A DNA stretch of 64,000 bases from Epiperipatus broadwayi (lineage: Eukaryota > Onychophora > Udeonychophora > Euonychophora > Peripatidae): the NCBI GenBank assembly GCA_028023455.1, contig JAQFVV010012529.1, forward strand, positions 2,666,001-2,730,000, written 5' to 3'. This document shows positions 12,721 to 24,720 of this stretch, one piece after another. The notes under the pieces were generated by a model. It was not told where the DNA came from. It was given only the letters and a program-made list of their open reading frames with translations, and made no database searches. The position numbers and the translations under genes were made by a program. Position 1 is the stretch's first letter, and each line of letters begins with the position of its first letter.

Positions 12721-13700
12721 TATAAGACCAGTAATAAAGGGTAGTGGTTCATATTTTGATAAGACATCTAAATGGTTAACAAATAATATTTTTAAAAAAT
12801 ACATTAATAAAAAAAGCAGTGCTTATATTAAGAATAATAAGGAATTAATTAAAGAAATTGAAGAAAAAATAAGTAATTATGATAAATATAGGTTGACAAT
12901 GGTTAAGATAGATATTGTGTCAATGTATACAAATATGGATGTAGAGAAAGTAATAGAAATGGCAATTATAAATATAAAGAGGATAAAGAAATAGAAATAC
13001 CAATAATAAAGTTGAAACAAATTATGCAAATATGTTTTAAAGAGATAACATTTGAATTTAATGGATAATATTTATAGCAGAAAAAAGGTTATTGATAGGA
13101 GTGGCATTGAGTGGCATATTAAGCAATATATATATGGAAAAAATGGTAAAAGTAATGATGAATGAGGAGAATGGACTAATAATGGTAAAAAGATATGTAA
13201 ATGATTATTTATTAATTTTTAATAAAAGTGAAAGGCAAATAGATAGGCATATAGAAAAAATTAGTAAATTGGATGAGAATATAAAATTTACAGTAGAGAG
13301 GGAAAATATATAATAAGTTGTCATATTTAGATAAATTATTAATGAAATCATATGAGAAGGGAAAATGTAGAATAGAAACATCAGTATATAAGAAAATAAA
13401 TGGGTATAGTATAATGAATTGGAATTCTAATGTAGATAATAAGTATAAAATAAGTAGTATTAGTTTAAAAATATATAGAGCTATTAATTATTGTTCAAAT
13501 GAAGAAGAATATAAGAAAGAGGTAGAATTAACAGTTAAAGGGCTTAAAAAGAACGAATATCCAGAAAAAATAATAGAGAAATGTGTAAAAATATCAGAAT
13601 AGATATAAAAGAGAAAATAAAGAAGAGAAGGGAAAATGTAAGAAAGTGAACATAAAAAGGATGAATATATAGGTATTAAAACATATATTAATAATATAAT
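12721..13700 (+). mobile_element. Penelope-like element, copy B (plus strand), RT fragment
   Basis: From about 12721 the plus strand repeats, in reverse orientation, the minus-strand sequence between about 11970 and 11040. It reads 'GSGSYFDKTSKWLTNNIF', then 'VKIDIVSMYTNM' (the PLE RT motif around the first catalytic Asp), 'VALSGILSNIYMEKM', then KRYVNDYLLIF, then the linker seen in copy A. The catalytic YVDD is YVND here. The copy lacks the N-terminal domain on its left and breaks off at about 13700 inside the linker, where a SINE fragment begins. The open pieces are 13092-13313 and 13318-13602, with stops and frame changes between them. Confidence 0.8.
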
Positions 13701-13704
13701 TAAG

Positions 13705-13960
13705 AGCATTATTTGATTCTCATGCTAGTATTACCTAGTGATCAAACTAGCAATCTCTGAGGGAGAGAGAAGAAAGAATATCACTCAAATATTGTGTTAT
13801 ATACTAATCTGTGTTTTCTATATTAACATCTATGCTATTACTAATCTTTAAATATATTTGCAAAACTATAAATAAAATTTTGAATTTTTTAAAAAAAACA
13901 TTTAACAATTAAATTAGATGATGGAAATAGTTCAACATATAATTCTAAGCAAAATATCTC
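13705..13960 (+). repeat. SINE, 3' part
   Basis: From 'CTCATGCTAGTATT' onward the sequence parallels the SINE at 61590-61860: the same 'CATGCTAGTATT', a similar A/G-rich middle, 'TGCTATTACTAA', a TTTAAATA-like segment, and the end word 'GAAATAGTTCAACATATAA' (at 61.8 kb 'GAAATAGTCCAACATATAA'). The A and B boxes are missing, so this copy lacks its tRNA-related head. It directly abuts the broken end of PLE copy B. Confidence 0.65.
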
Positions 13961-15281
13961 GGTTATAAAATTTCAGCTAAACATCGATTTATTTGTAAGA
14001 TAGTAATTTTTTTTTTAGGGAGTATAAACATTTGATTTTCTTAATATACAGTATACTTTTCTCTTTATATTCATTTGATGAAATTCTACTTGAATATTTT
14101 TATTTTATACATAGTAATGATGAGGCACATTTTATTATAGCCTATAACAAGGATTTCCATATTAGATTTCTTTGCATGATGACAACAAATCATAATTCAC
14201 TAAATATATATATATTTGAAAATATTTTTATTAGTTACATTTTAAATATACAATTCAATTTCAGTTTACTTTTCCAAATTTTTTTAACATAACATATTTC
14301 TTCAACAATTATTTTGACCAGTAGTTTTGCACTAATTAATAAAACAGTCCTTCAATTACAATACATTTGCTATATTTTTGTTAAGAATTTTATTTTAGTA
14401 TGTAGGAGTACAAATTGCAGAGACAGTGAACACATTAATCTTTGTAGATAGAAAGTCTATAAGTTAAATTAATTATTTGTAGTTTTTATCATTGATTAAC
14501 AATAATAAACTAAATAGAAAGATAAAACATGGAAATTATGGGCACAAGGAACTATTTCTTCATATAAATCTTTTTAACTATGATTATTATTATTATTTTA
14601 TAAAGCAGAAAGCTGGAATATTTTCAAATTATTCAAAGCTTGCACATCAAATTTCTAATTCTCTATCTGTATATATATATTATAAAGTAATAAATGAAAA
14701 GTAAATCATTGGAGATTTAAACTATTACTTAAATAATGTTATAACCCAATTTATTTTTATTTGAAAAACAAGTCATTTTTAAAGTAATTTTACTAATTTA
14801 ATAATTTATACTTTAAAATAAATATTTTTGAAATAAATTGTGAAATGAATATCGAACTGCATGCACATCCATATTTTTTTCACAATAAATATTCTTATTG
14901 TTATTAATTAATGTTAATGTTTTGCAATATATGAGTAATTATATTATTAATATTGTTAAATAAAATGTGTTATAGTCTTTTCTGATCTATTTCAATCATT
15001 GTTGTTACATTGTTTCTGCAATTTATTTTTATTTAATCAATCTTCCTATTCCATTGTGTTTACTTATTTTTTTAAGTCCTGCTTTTAACCAAGATTTTGC
15101 ATCCTCTATATATAATTAATATATTTTGAAAATGTATATGTAAGTAGAATATCAATAATCTAAATGCCTATTATTTAAAAATTTTTTTTATCCAAATAAA
15201 ATTTCCTAGGTGATCTTTAATCTTTTACAATAATTAAGTTTTACACACCTTTACAAACAAAATTGAATAATAGAGTTAATT
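13961..15281. other. AT-rich intergenic DNA, no gene seen
   Basis: Only chance open frames (14032-14292, 14492-14704), with no domain and low-complexity translation. Confidence 0.6.
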
Positions 15282-15590
15282 TTTTTTATTATATTAAATG
15301 TTTTATTGAGCATGCAGTAGAATGCAAAAAAAAAGAAGCAAAAAAAAAGTTGCTTCTTCAACCACAATTGGGGTTTTTAGATTTAACTTGAAATAAAAAC
15401 ATGGGTGATCCAGAAATTAATTAAGTCAATGGCTTGTTATAAAAAATAGGCTTGACTTATTTTCTGCCACCCTCTCTTACCTCATCATCCTTTATTTTAA
15501 GTTAAATCTAAAAACCCCAGTTGTGGTTGAAGAAACAAATATTTTTTGCTTTTTAATGCATGGTCAATAAAAGCATTTAATATAAAAAAA
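15282..15590. repeat. About 0.3-kb foldback (MITE-like)
   Basis: The left arm (15282-15396) contains TATATTAAATG, ATTGAGCATGCA and CAACCACAATTGGGGTTTTT. The right arm (15491-15590) is its near reverse complement. The spacer of about 95 bases contains a polypyrimidine stretch. There is no coding sequence. It is most likely a non-autonomous DNA transposon. The target duplication cannot be seen in the T/A-rich ends. Confidence 0.8.
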
Positions 15591-16570
15591 ATTTTTTACC
15601 TTTTAGTTTTGGCATAGTAAATGAAAATATAAAACTATATCATACTTTAAATTGACTAGACACTTATAGTTTGTCTATATATATTACTAGATATTTTTGC
15701 TATAAATTAAAATGTATATCTCTTATGTATATAATAATATATGTTTATATAAGTGATTAAAAATATGAACTATTATTTCAAGTGAAAAGTGTTTAACATT
15801 TTTACTTTGATTGGAAATTTTTATTTTTTTAAAAAAAAATGCTTATCAAAACTACATTGTAAATGAACTTCAAATTAATACTTATAATTTTACTTAAATC
15901 AATTTCATACATCCAAAGAGTAATTTTAATGAAATGTTTTAGTATTAACTTTAATGAATACAAATATATTTATATTTGTTATTTGCAGTATCATATATAA
16001 AAAAAATACACAAACTTTTGAAAAATTATCAACTCAATAAGATTTTGACTTAAATGTAAATATAATAATAATCCGTCATTAGATTTTATAATTTTAATTA
16101 ATTTAGTCAATTTCATATTGGAAATCAGTAAATTTTAAGAAACATTTAAATGGGTTTTATTTAATATTTAAGAAAATAAAATAATATATATGTTTTTAAG
16201 AGAAAGTTGAAAAATGTTTAATGCTTTATGCATTTAAAAGAACGAAAAGAGATTTTTATTTTATTTTTAAAGCTAACGTCTTAGTTTGTTTGTTTGCTGA
16301 TACAATTTGTCATGTCATATTTGTTTGGTTTCCAGTATAATACTGCATGTGATTTTTAAAATGAAAATATCACATTTATCTTTTAAATAATTATTTTTTA
16401 TTTTGACTTATAATTCTTAAATATTTTCATTTTGTAAAATTTGTTTATTCTAAGAGAGTAGATATGTGTTACATTGAACTTCATATTATTTATACATGTT
16501 TTCTTATCAGTTAAAGAAGCTTATCATAAATATGTAAATAATTAATTGAGAAAAAAAAATCAGTTAATAA
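15591..16570. other. AT-rich intergenic DNA, no gene seen
   Basis: No supported feature. Confidence 0.6.
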
Positions 16571-16579
16571 CAGCTATTA

Positions 16580-16960
16580 AAATTAGAATTCCTTATATAT
16601 CTATGTTTCTTCTTCATCACAATGAGAACTTGTTGGTGCATATATCTGAATTATTTGCGTTTGATATCTCCCATTAATTTGAATGATTAATCTTGTCACT
16701 CTATCTGATATATACTAGTTTTTACAATGATGTTCTCTATTTTTTATTTATTATGAATATCTGTCCATTTGTGTCTTTGTAGTAAAATATATGTCCATTT
16801 TATAGATCAATTATTACCTTTTTTAATTTCACAAAATTTGACAATATCTCATTTAACATTATTCTTTTTTTAATTCATGCACTCTTTTTTCATTTGAAAA
16901 AGATCTGCAATTGTAAATGCATAAATAAAAGATCATGAATAGTAAGTAGCCTGGACACAA
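16580..16960 (-). pseudogene. LINE AP-endonuclease relic (RTE/BovB-like)
   Basis: Read on the minus strand in shifting frames, the segment gives 'CRSFSNEKRVHELKKE' and, lower down, 'SDRVTRLIIQINGRYQTQ' and 'IIQIYAPTSSHCDEEE'. This is the order and wording of the N-terminal AP-like endonuclease of RTE-type LINEs (start strand, then the S-D-R-V...I..YAPT.....E core), which nicks target DNA for target-primed reverse transcription. Stops and frameshifts are abundant, so this is an old relic. It was found by reading the reverse complement by eye and has no long open frame. Confidence 0.6.
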
Positions 16961-18180
16961 TCAGGGGACTCTTAGTAGTCTCTGTCTTCAGCTGCCAACT
17001 GCCTTGGTTGGTGATTTTTCAGCCTCCTGGGAATAAAGATGATGATCTAGTTTTGTCTGTCATAATCATAAATATCTATTTAGAAAAAAAAAGTTCATTC
17101 ACATATTATTTATTCTGCCTTCAAGAAAACTCAAAAATATTCAATTAAGAACTATTAAGCAAATTGACAAGAAAGATCATGGTGTTGTTTGATCTTAAAC
17201 TCAGAGATAAAAAGCCATTAAATCTCACCACTCTGGCTTATGCATGTTGGTGATTAGCCCATCTATGTTCATATACTATATGAATAATCATATAGAATTG
17301 ATGCAACACTCTCTTATGCAGTTGACATTAGTATTTTAAGAGCTCACTTTCTTTAAGACCTGAAAAAGAAATTAAAATGTCTCATTTTAGTTAACAGCAA
17401 CTTTTTTTTTTTTGCAGCCTATATATATTATATTTCTCTGATATAAATACAATATTTCATTCTATCAATCAACTGATATATTTTTGACTTTAGGTTTTGA
17501 TTTATAATCTTGCAATAATTTTTTTATTTCTTTATCTGCTTTTTTAAAAATATTTATAATGATTCCATGCATATTTCACTTTTTATTTAAACTATGAAGC
17601 AATTTGATGTTACTATTATTTGAGCTATTTGTTTATTTACTATTTATTATTTTTCAATATTATTTTTCAACACCCTTCATATGGATTCCTGATTTTAATA
17701 ATTGTGTCATCTTGTTTTGGTAATATTGAAATAATTTCCAATTCTTTATAACCTTTTCTTACATTTTCCATTTATATTTCCATGTTTCAATATGACTCCT
17801 TTTTATGTGTGTATGATGTTTTACAAAATTTCAAATATTAAGTTAATCTAAATGAATCATTAAGAAAATTTTTTTTTTCTGCATATATTGTCTTGTTCCA
17901 TTAGAAAATTGAATGGGTAGTTGCTGTTTTCTTTTTATGCTATCTATACTAACTGTTTTTTTTTTAATGTGAATTTTCATTTAAATTCATTAGAATATTT
18001 ATGAAAGCTGATTTTTTTAATAGATTTTGTTTAGATTTACAATAATAATATTAAATCTCACTAACAATAATTCATCGTTTTTATATTACTGTTTTGAAAT
18101 CTACCTTTCCTACTAATTAAAGTCAACTCTAAATCTACTGTTGATTAATTTCAATATTATCATATACATTTCCTCTTTGG
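16961..18180. other. AT-rich DNA, possible further LINE relic
   Basis: No open frame. Minus-strand words near 17470-17570 (KKADKEIKKLLQDYKS in one frame) could belong to the segment between endonuclease and RT of a decayed LINE, but this is weak. Confidence 0.3.
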
Positions 18181-18190
18181 AGTTTTGCAA

Positions 18191-18235
18191 AAATAATAAT
18201 GATAATAATAATAACAATAATAATAATAATAATTC
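18191..18235. repeat. AAT-type trinucleotide microsatellite
   Basis: An imperfect run of AAT units with GAT and AAC variants. Confidence 0.9.
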
Positions 18236-18299
18236 ATAGTGTAGAGTGCTTTTTATCTCTATATTTCCACAAATCTATGAGCTCAATTTTCATTTTATG

Positions 18300-18800
18300 T
18301 TTATAATCAAATTTATCATTACATTTTAATGTATTAAACAAAATTTCCCATGACAATTTAAAAATGTTACTTCATTTTATAAAAAAAATCATTCTTTACA
18401 TCTATATAAAAATCAATTCCTTTTCCCATCAGTTGGGATCTTTTTAGAGTATATACTGAAATCAAGAAGGTAATTATGTTTCATCACCATTGCTATTGGT
18501 TCATCTAATTTACTATTATTTTTCATAATATATTTATATTATTTATAATGAACTCAATCTATTTGTATTTCAATTATGCTGAGGTGTATGCCCTTTTTCC
18601 AAAACAATTGGCTACTCATCTTTCCTTTTAACTTCACAAAGAGTGACAATGTGTTCTTTGATGTTAAATTATTTATTTTATAATTTTTGCAATATTCTTT
18701 AACTCAAGGTGATCTATAGATATTTGTAGCTAAATAAAATTTCGCTGTTTATCCAGATCTTATCTTTTGTCAATTCTTTGGTTGACAGCATTATAACTTC
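18300..18800 (-). pseudogene. Second LINE AP-endonuclease relic
   Basis: The minus strand gives 'LCEVKRKDE' and 'PIVLEKGHT' in one frame, matching the '(G)LCEVRRK.E.......GH.' segment of RTE-type endonucleases that precedes the YAPT core. The plus-strand words around 18628 also resemble those around 16826, so the two relics are probably two copies of one family. Heavily mutated. Confidence 0.45.
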
Positions 18801-19689
18801 TGGAATTTTAAAATGATTATTTATTTTCGTTTGTCTTGTTGTAAGTATAGAAAAGTTTGAATTCACTTATATACATACATTTTCACAAAGACAACCCAAC
18901 CAATATATCAAGAATTTATCAAGTTCATAAAAAATAAAAGCTAGTTACCTTACCTTTGTGGCTTTTTATGTAACTGAGCATCTTATGTATATGGATTATT
19001 AATATAGTAACACCATCTTCAATGGCGAGAACATGTGGAGTGGATGTTAATATTTTGCCTTTTTTGTTTTTGAGATCTTAGTTCTACTATCAGTTTGGGC
19101 TGAGAGTAATCATGTACATATACATTGTATGTAAAGTAAAAAAAAAAACTGTTGCTGCAGTCTCTGTGGGTTTTTTTTAATATTAGAAATGATATTTGAC
19201 ATTGATTAATCTTTTGGAAAAAATCAAACACATAATAATGATTTTGTAATTTGACTGAATTATATAAAAAAAAAAAACAAGGCAAAATAAATCAAAATGT
19301 TATCTCTACGAGTCAGCTATTTTCCCTATTTATATTATAATTAGTAAACATTCAAAGTTAATCAAAATTTTTTCCCAGAAAAAAAAATTAAGATACTGAA
19401 CATTAAAAAAATATATATATACAAAAATGCAACTATAAATTTAAATATGAATACAATATGATTGACAAAAGAATCTTTGTGTGAATATGGTGAAAATAAA
19501 CAAGTAATCTAATTTATAAAATTAGCCTATACAAAATTTTGAATGACATTTTTAAAAAAATATTTTATTTTTCTTTTGTTTTTAGGATTTTTATTACCAC
19601 ATTCTTTTTTTGCATTGATGGAGTTCATTTATCTCCACTACTGATTAATTGATAGCTTATATCAATAATCTTTCTGAATATTAAATTTA

Positions 19690-21000
19690 CAACAAATTGC
19701 ATTGAGAATTTATTTGTTCATTTGATTTGCCTTGCTATTTATAGTATTGACAAAAGTAGTCATCTGCACCAAAACTCAAAAGCATTAATTTTTTTTTAGG
19801 ATTCAATTTTTATAATTATACAGGATTAAAAGATATATATATAATTGCTTGAACAAGTTCTGACCTTTGTTTTTATAGATATAACCTTAAATTTGAAATT
19901 ATTTTCCATTAACAACAATTCATGCTAGTCTATATCAAATCTTTTGATTTAATGGGTACTTTATTATTGATGAATGATCCAAGGAAACTAAAATTGTGAT
20001 TAATTTCCATGTCTTTACCTTCAGATTTAAAATCAACTTCTGTTTCTGCCATAACTATTATTTTCTTTATATTTAGCTATAATACCATTTTATTCCGTTT
20101 TTTAATATTCTTCATAAATAACTTAAAGTCTTTTCAATTTTTTACTCTAAATATACTGTCAGCATCCACTGAACCCAAATTAAGATTTGTTTTTTTTATA
20201 TCTGGATTTTCTCACTAAATATTCTGGATGTATTTTGATTATTTTTCAATACTATCTAATTTATTTACCAATGTGAAAATAATTTGTTTCACTATAACTA
20301 TCTTAATTGTATTTTTCTAGTTCATATGGGAATTTTTCATAAGAATGCTATGATATTGTGGGAGATTTATTAATTAGCATAATCAACAATATATTTTTAT
20401 CTGGTATTGTCTGCTTTTTAATTATCAGTGTCTATATGCAAATGATATCTCTTATTCCTTGATCTTTTTTGAGTCCTTTTGTATCTTTGATAGTTTTTTT
20501 CCCCAGAGTGTAACTGTAATCTATTGCTCAAATGATTTTAGAATAACTTATTTTGACACTGGGGGTAAGAAATATATATAGCTTGCCTATTCTATCAAAA
20601 CTTATTTTTAATCTAATATTGATTTTCTTCAATCTATCATTTTATTAAATGGTTTTTCAAATTAATTGATATAATTCAATCTACAATTTTATGGATTTTT
20701 CCCCCAGTTTTTTGTATAATTTTGATGTAGAGTCATCAATTTCTAGGAATTTAATTTTGTTAACAATTGATATCAAAGTTAATCTGACCATTTGTTTCAT
20801 TAATGAAGGTTTATTTATGTATTTGACCTAATTAAAAGTATTTTTTGCTCTGTAGGGGTTTTGTGTGTGTGTGTTTTAATCTTTGCTGATCTTTTTACTT
20901 TTGTTATCATTTCTCCATTGGCTTTTTTGAACAAATCCATTCAAGATTAGAATTTTTTTGATTTTATAAATCTCCCAAAAGATATCTCTTGATTTTATAA
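19690..21000 (-). pseudogene. LINE reverse-transcriptase relic (RTE/BovB-like)
   Basis: On the minus strand, reading from high to low coordinates: 'SKLYKKLGEKSIKL' (near 20700), then a corrupted catalytic segment ('SVDAD', near 20160), then 'LNIKK.IVMAETEVDF', 'GKDMEINHNFSFLGSFINNK' (about 19970-20060). This order (helical pre-palm, YADD region, LNIKKTK.M, short insert, FLGS.I) is that of RTE/BovB-like RTs. There is no continuous frame. Together with the endonuclease relics at 16.6 and 18.5 kb it shows several decayed minus-strand insertions in this region. Confidence 0.55.
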
Positions 21001-21317
21001 ACTTGTCTTATTTTCAGAACCGTCATTATAATGTTGCTCTTAGTCATTCTTAACTGCTCTTTGGATTTTCTATTTTATTGTTTTAAATTTTGTTCTTTTT
21101 TTATTATTATTTTGCATTAGTGCTATATTTTTTAATATCCATTTTTTGATTGTTCTATTTATTTCATAATAGTCAAACATTTCTTGGATTTATCTTTTTT
21201 TTTTTTTTTTCATTCATAATTTATCTAGTAGTTCACTATAATCTATATTCAAAATCTCAAATCAATTTTTGATATTATTCTTAAAAGCCATAAATATATT
21301 CTCTCAGTTATATTCAG

Positions 21318-21480
21318 GATTAAAACAGGTAAAATTCTCCATACAGTAGTGCCATTCAGGGCAAGCCAAAGTAATCAGTGGATGCCAGAAGGCTTGTGCA
21401 TAAAATCCCTATCTAGCGCCTACTCATCCAATATCCTCAGATTAGTTTCTGGCTTGTATCCTTCATCAATTGAACTCAAA
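21318..21480. repeat. Single-arm copy of the 44.8-kb foldback family
   Basis: 'ATTAAAACAGGTAAAA', 'TAATCAGTGGATGCCAGA' and 'GGCTTGTGCATAAAAT' match the left arm of the foldback at 44787-44996. No inverted partner is seen here, so this is a solo arm or a truncated copy. Confidence 0.65.
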
Positions 21481-21568
21481 ATTTAAGTATAAACAATTAA
21501 TCATCTGTTTCAAATATTGCTCCCATCTATGTATTTATGATCAAACTAAAATTTCTTTTACCAACTTT

Positions 21569-21860
21569 TACATTAAAGATCAGCCTTTCAAGCTATTGTG
21601 CATGCACTTTTTTTTTTTTTATGAATGTTAATAATAAATGAATACTTTCACTCCCAACACAAGATATAGTATTTATGAAAGAATAAAATGAATCCACTTA
21701 TTCTTTCAAACCCTAAAGCTTATATATGGGCAAATCTTAAGTACTGGAAATGAAAGCATGAGGATCTTGTGTTGGGAGTGAAAGTATTCATTTATTATTA
21801 ACACTCGTAAAAAAAAAAAAAGCGCATGCACAATAGCTTGAAAGGCTGATCTTTAATGTA
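21569..21860. repeat. 292-bp foldback with TA flanks (mariner-type MITE)
   Basis: The left arm begins TACATTAAAGATCAGCC (21569) and the right arm ends GGCTGATCTTTAATGTA (21860). The arms are about 100 bases long and near perfect up to CACTCCCAACACAAGA. The TA at both outer ends fits a TA target duplication, so a Tc1/mariner-type non-autonomous element is the likeliest class. The arms differ at few positions, so it is a relatively recent insertion for this window. Confidence 0.8.
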
Positions 21861-22655
21861 TTACAATTTATAAACATAGCGCTATATAAAAATAAATGCT
21901 TATTTACCAAGTTTTGGAAATGTAATCTATTTTATTTCTATGAATATAGGAAAAGTGATGACAATAAACACATGGATAAAGAAAGATAAAAATATTTAAA
22001 AAAATTATAAACTAGATTATATGTTAATTTAAATTGATCTGAGGACTTATTTAGAATATAGGATCTGATCAAATGGCAAAATTAGATTTACCTGAAAAAA
22101 AAAAAACTGAGATTGATGAGAGGTGAAAAGATTTAACAAAACAAAGATTTCAGACCAAAGAATTAGTTCCATTTTCACTAAAACAATCATAAATATCAGA
22201 TAGAAAAATGTAAACATAATATATAGCCAAATTATGTACTAGAAGTTTACTAGAGAATTGAAAACGGAAATGTATAAAATTAGACAAATTGTGTGCAAAA
22301 AGAATACAAAGAATTATAAAAATGAACTGGAAAGATTTATTTTATTTATAAAAAATAAGAATTCATTTGGGAAAGTATTATGTATATATATATATAATAT
22401 TATTGAAGTAGAAATTGGTGAGAATTTAGTAAAAATTGCAGATATACTGGTAAAATATGAAGAAAACCTAGGCATTTAACAAATTTACTTCCTTTTCTTA
22501 AAGTGATTGTAGTTTAATCTTTATTTTCCAATTTAAAAGTAAATACATATATAAATTTAAGTGAAGATCTGTCTGTTCATTCATTTATAGATTAGGAATT
22601 AATTGATCAATTTCAATGGAGTGTTTTTTTCATGGTTAATTCAATTTCCTAATAT
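21861..22655. other. AT-rich intergenic DNA, no gene seen
   Basis: One chance frame (22258-22479, Lys/Asn/Ile-rich) has no recognisable domain. Confidence 0.55.
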
Positions 22656-23795
22656 ATAATATAGGGAGTGTATCATAGCTCAAACAAGCTCTTATTTAAT
22701 AAGTGCAGTAAGAGAAAATATTTAAAATCTTTATCTAGAATATTCCTATCCTCAGACCAATTAGTTTCAAGCTTTTGGCTCACCTCAGTGAGGAGCTAGA
22801 ACATTCAGACACTAGATCTAAAATATCAACTCAAAATCCAGCACTTATTTAATACATAATTATTGAGACGAAAATCTGAAATTTTCAGACATAAAAATGT
22901 CTTTGAATCCAGCTATCTAACTCAAATAGATATATGGGACCGAACCAAATTCAAATCTACCATATATTAATAGCCTTAGCATCACCAAAGCCTAAAAGGT
23001 AAAATTATAATAATGAATAAAGCAAGTCACATATAATGTGACATTGCTTTTAAAAAGCTTGTATTTACAAATAGGTAATATAGGAAGCCTAGCAATAGCT
23101 CAAACAAGCTCTTATTTAATAAGTTCAGTAAGAGAAAATATTTAAAATCTCTATCTAGAATATTCCTATCCCCAGACCAATTGGTTTCGAGCTTATGGCT
23201 TACTTCAGTGAGGAATTAGAACATTCAGACACTAGAATGTAAAATATCAACTCAGAACCCAGCACTTATTTAATATGTAACTATTGAGAAGAAAATCTGA
23301 AAATTTCAGACATAAAAAATATCTTTGAATCCAACTATCTAACTTAAATAGCTATATGGGACTGAATCAGATTCAGATCTACCATATATTAATAGCCTTA
23401 GCATTAATATAATTTTACCTTTAAGGCTTTGGTGATGCTAGGGCTATTAATATATGGTAGATTTCCCATATAGCTATTTGAGTTAGATAGCTGGATTCAA
23501 AGACATTTTATGTCTGAAAATTTCAGTTTTTCTTCTCAATAGTTATGTATTAAGTAAGTGCTGGGCTTTGAGTTGATATTTTAGATCTAATGTCTGAATG
23601 TTCTAATTCCTCACTAAGGTGAGCCATAAGCTTGAAACCAATTGGTCTGGGGATAGGAATATTCTAGATGAAGTGATTTTAAATATTTTCTCTTACCGCA
23701 CTTATTAAATAAGAGCTTGTTTGAACTATTGGTATGTTCCCTATATTAAATATTTGTAAATACAAAATTATATATGACCTGCTTTATTGATTATT
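22656..23795. repeat. Three-unit repeat cluster: direct, direct, inverted
   Basis: Unit 1 (about 22656-23030), unit 2 (about 23075-23404) and unit 3 (about 23405-23795, reverse complement) share CTCTTATTTAATAAG, GAATATTCCTATCC, CAGACCAATT, CAGTGAGGA and ATATATTAATAGCC. Units 2 and 3 form a long near-perfect palindrome centred near 23405. Matching between unit 1's trailing side and unit 3's outer side continues to ATAATGAATAAAGCA. There is no coding sequence. A related palindrome lies at 60393-60741. Confidence 0.8.
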
Positions 23796-23815
23796 ATAAT
23801 TCAATTTCATGAAAG

Positions 23816-23985
23816 ATTTTTGCTACTTTTTTACTTTACCAGTGGGATGTTCTTATGGCCAAAATATGCTTTCAAAGAAAAAAATGTATAGAAAATTATC
23901 TTTATGTATGAAATAACACTTTTTTCTTAAGATAAAACATCATGAAAGAGCATATGCATATGCTAGTTATATTTATGTAGTTTTA
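23816..23985. repeat. Dispersed repeat pair, copy 1
   Basis: 'TTTGCT'/'CTTTACCA' followed by 'AAAATATGCTTTCAAAGAAA' and later words match 24520-24685 in the same orientation, with moderate divergence. No coding content. Confidence 0.55.
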
Positions 23986-24519
23986 CACCTTCCCATTCAA
24001 AACAATAAAAATCTAGTATGCATTGTTCAAGAAGTATGAGGGAGAAAAACGATAATTTGAATCTACTTTTTTTATTTTCTTTTATATTTTGAAATAAATG
24101 AATATAACTTATTCCAGTCAATCTTGAATTTTATGTTCATCTTGATTATTATTTTTTTGAAGAAATAAATATATCTTATATAATGTTTGAAAAATATACC
24201 TAATTTTTAAGAAAGAAAACTTACAATATTTTAAATATTATCGCTAAAATTGCAAAAATTGATTTTGCATAAACAACCAAGACCAATTATTTTTAAATTT
24301 TGTTGATTTTTACATGAATAAGCTTTTTATTTTCAACTTATTATTTTTTGAAATAAACGAATAAGGTTCATTTGTAACTTTATTAAAATTATCTTGAGGT
24401 TCTTAGGACCACTTCTAAGATACAAAATATAATAAAATGTGGATTATAAGGATAATATATTTATTTTAGAACACTGGATATAATATATCAATTCAATGGC
24501 CTTGTCCTCAATTTTGGAG

Positions 24520-24685
24520 AACTGTTGTTGTTTTTTTTTGCTTTACCAATTGATTATTTCTATCATCAAAATATGCATTCAAAGAAAACAAAATATAGAA
24601 AACTATATTTATATATGAAGTAATGTATTTTTCAAGCTAAAGCATTCTGTGCAAGAGTAGATACATGGGCTAATTGTTTACACAC
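24520..24685. repeat. Dispersed repeat pair, copy 2
   Basis: 'TTTGCTTTACCA', 'AAAATATGCATTCAAAGAAA', 'ATGAAGTAATG' and 'GCAAGAGTAGATACATG' parallel the copy at 23816. The two may be arms of one larger old element or an AT-rich segmental duplication. Confidence 0.55.
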
Positions 24686-24720
24686 ACACACATATATATA
24701 TACACACACAGTTACTAATA
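24681..24720. repeat. AC/AT dinucleotide microsatellite
   Basis: A run of ACACAC, then ATATAT, then ACACAC. Confidence 0.85.

Noticed and set aside
22656-23795. CRISPR array
   Set aside because: Units are hundreds of bases long, one is inverted, and the context is eukaryotic; not a CRISPR.
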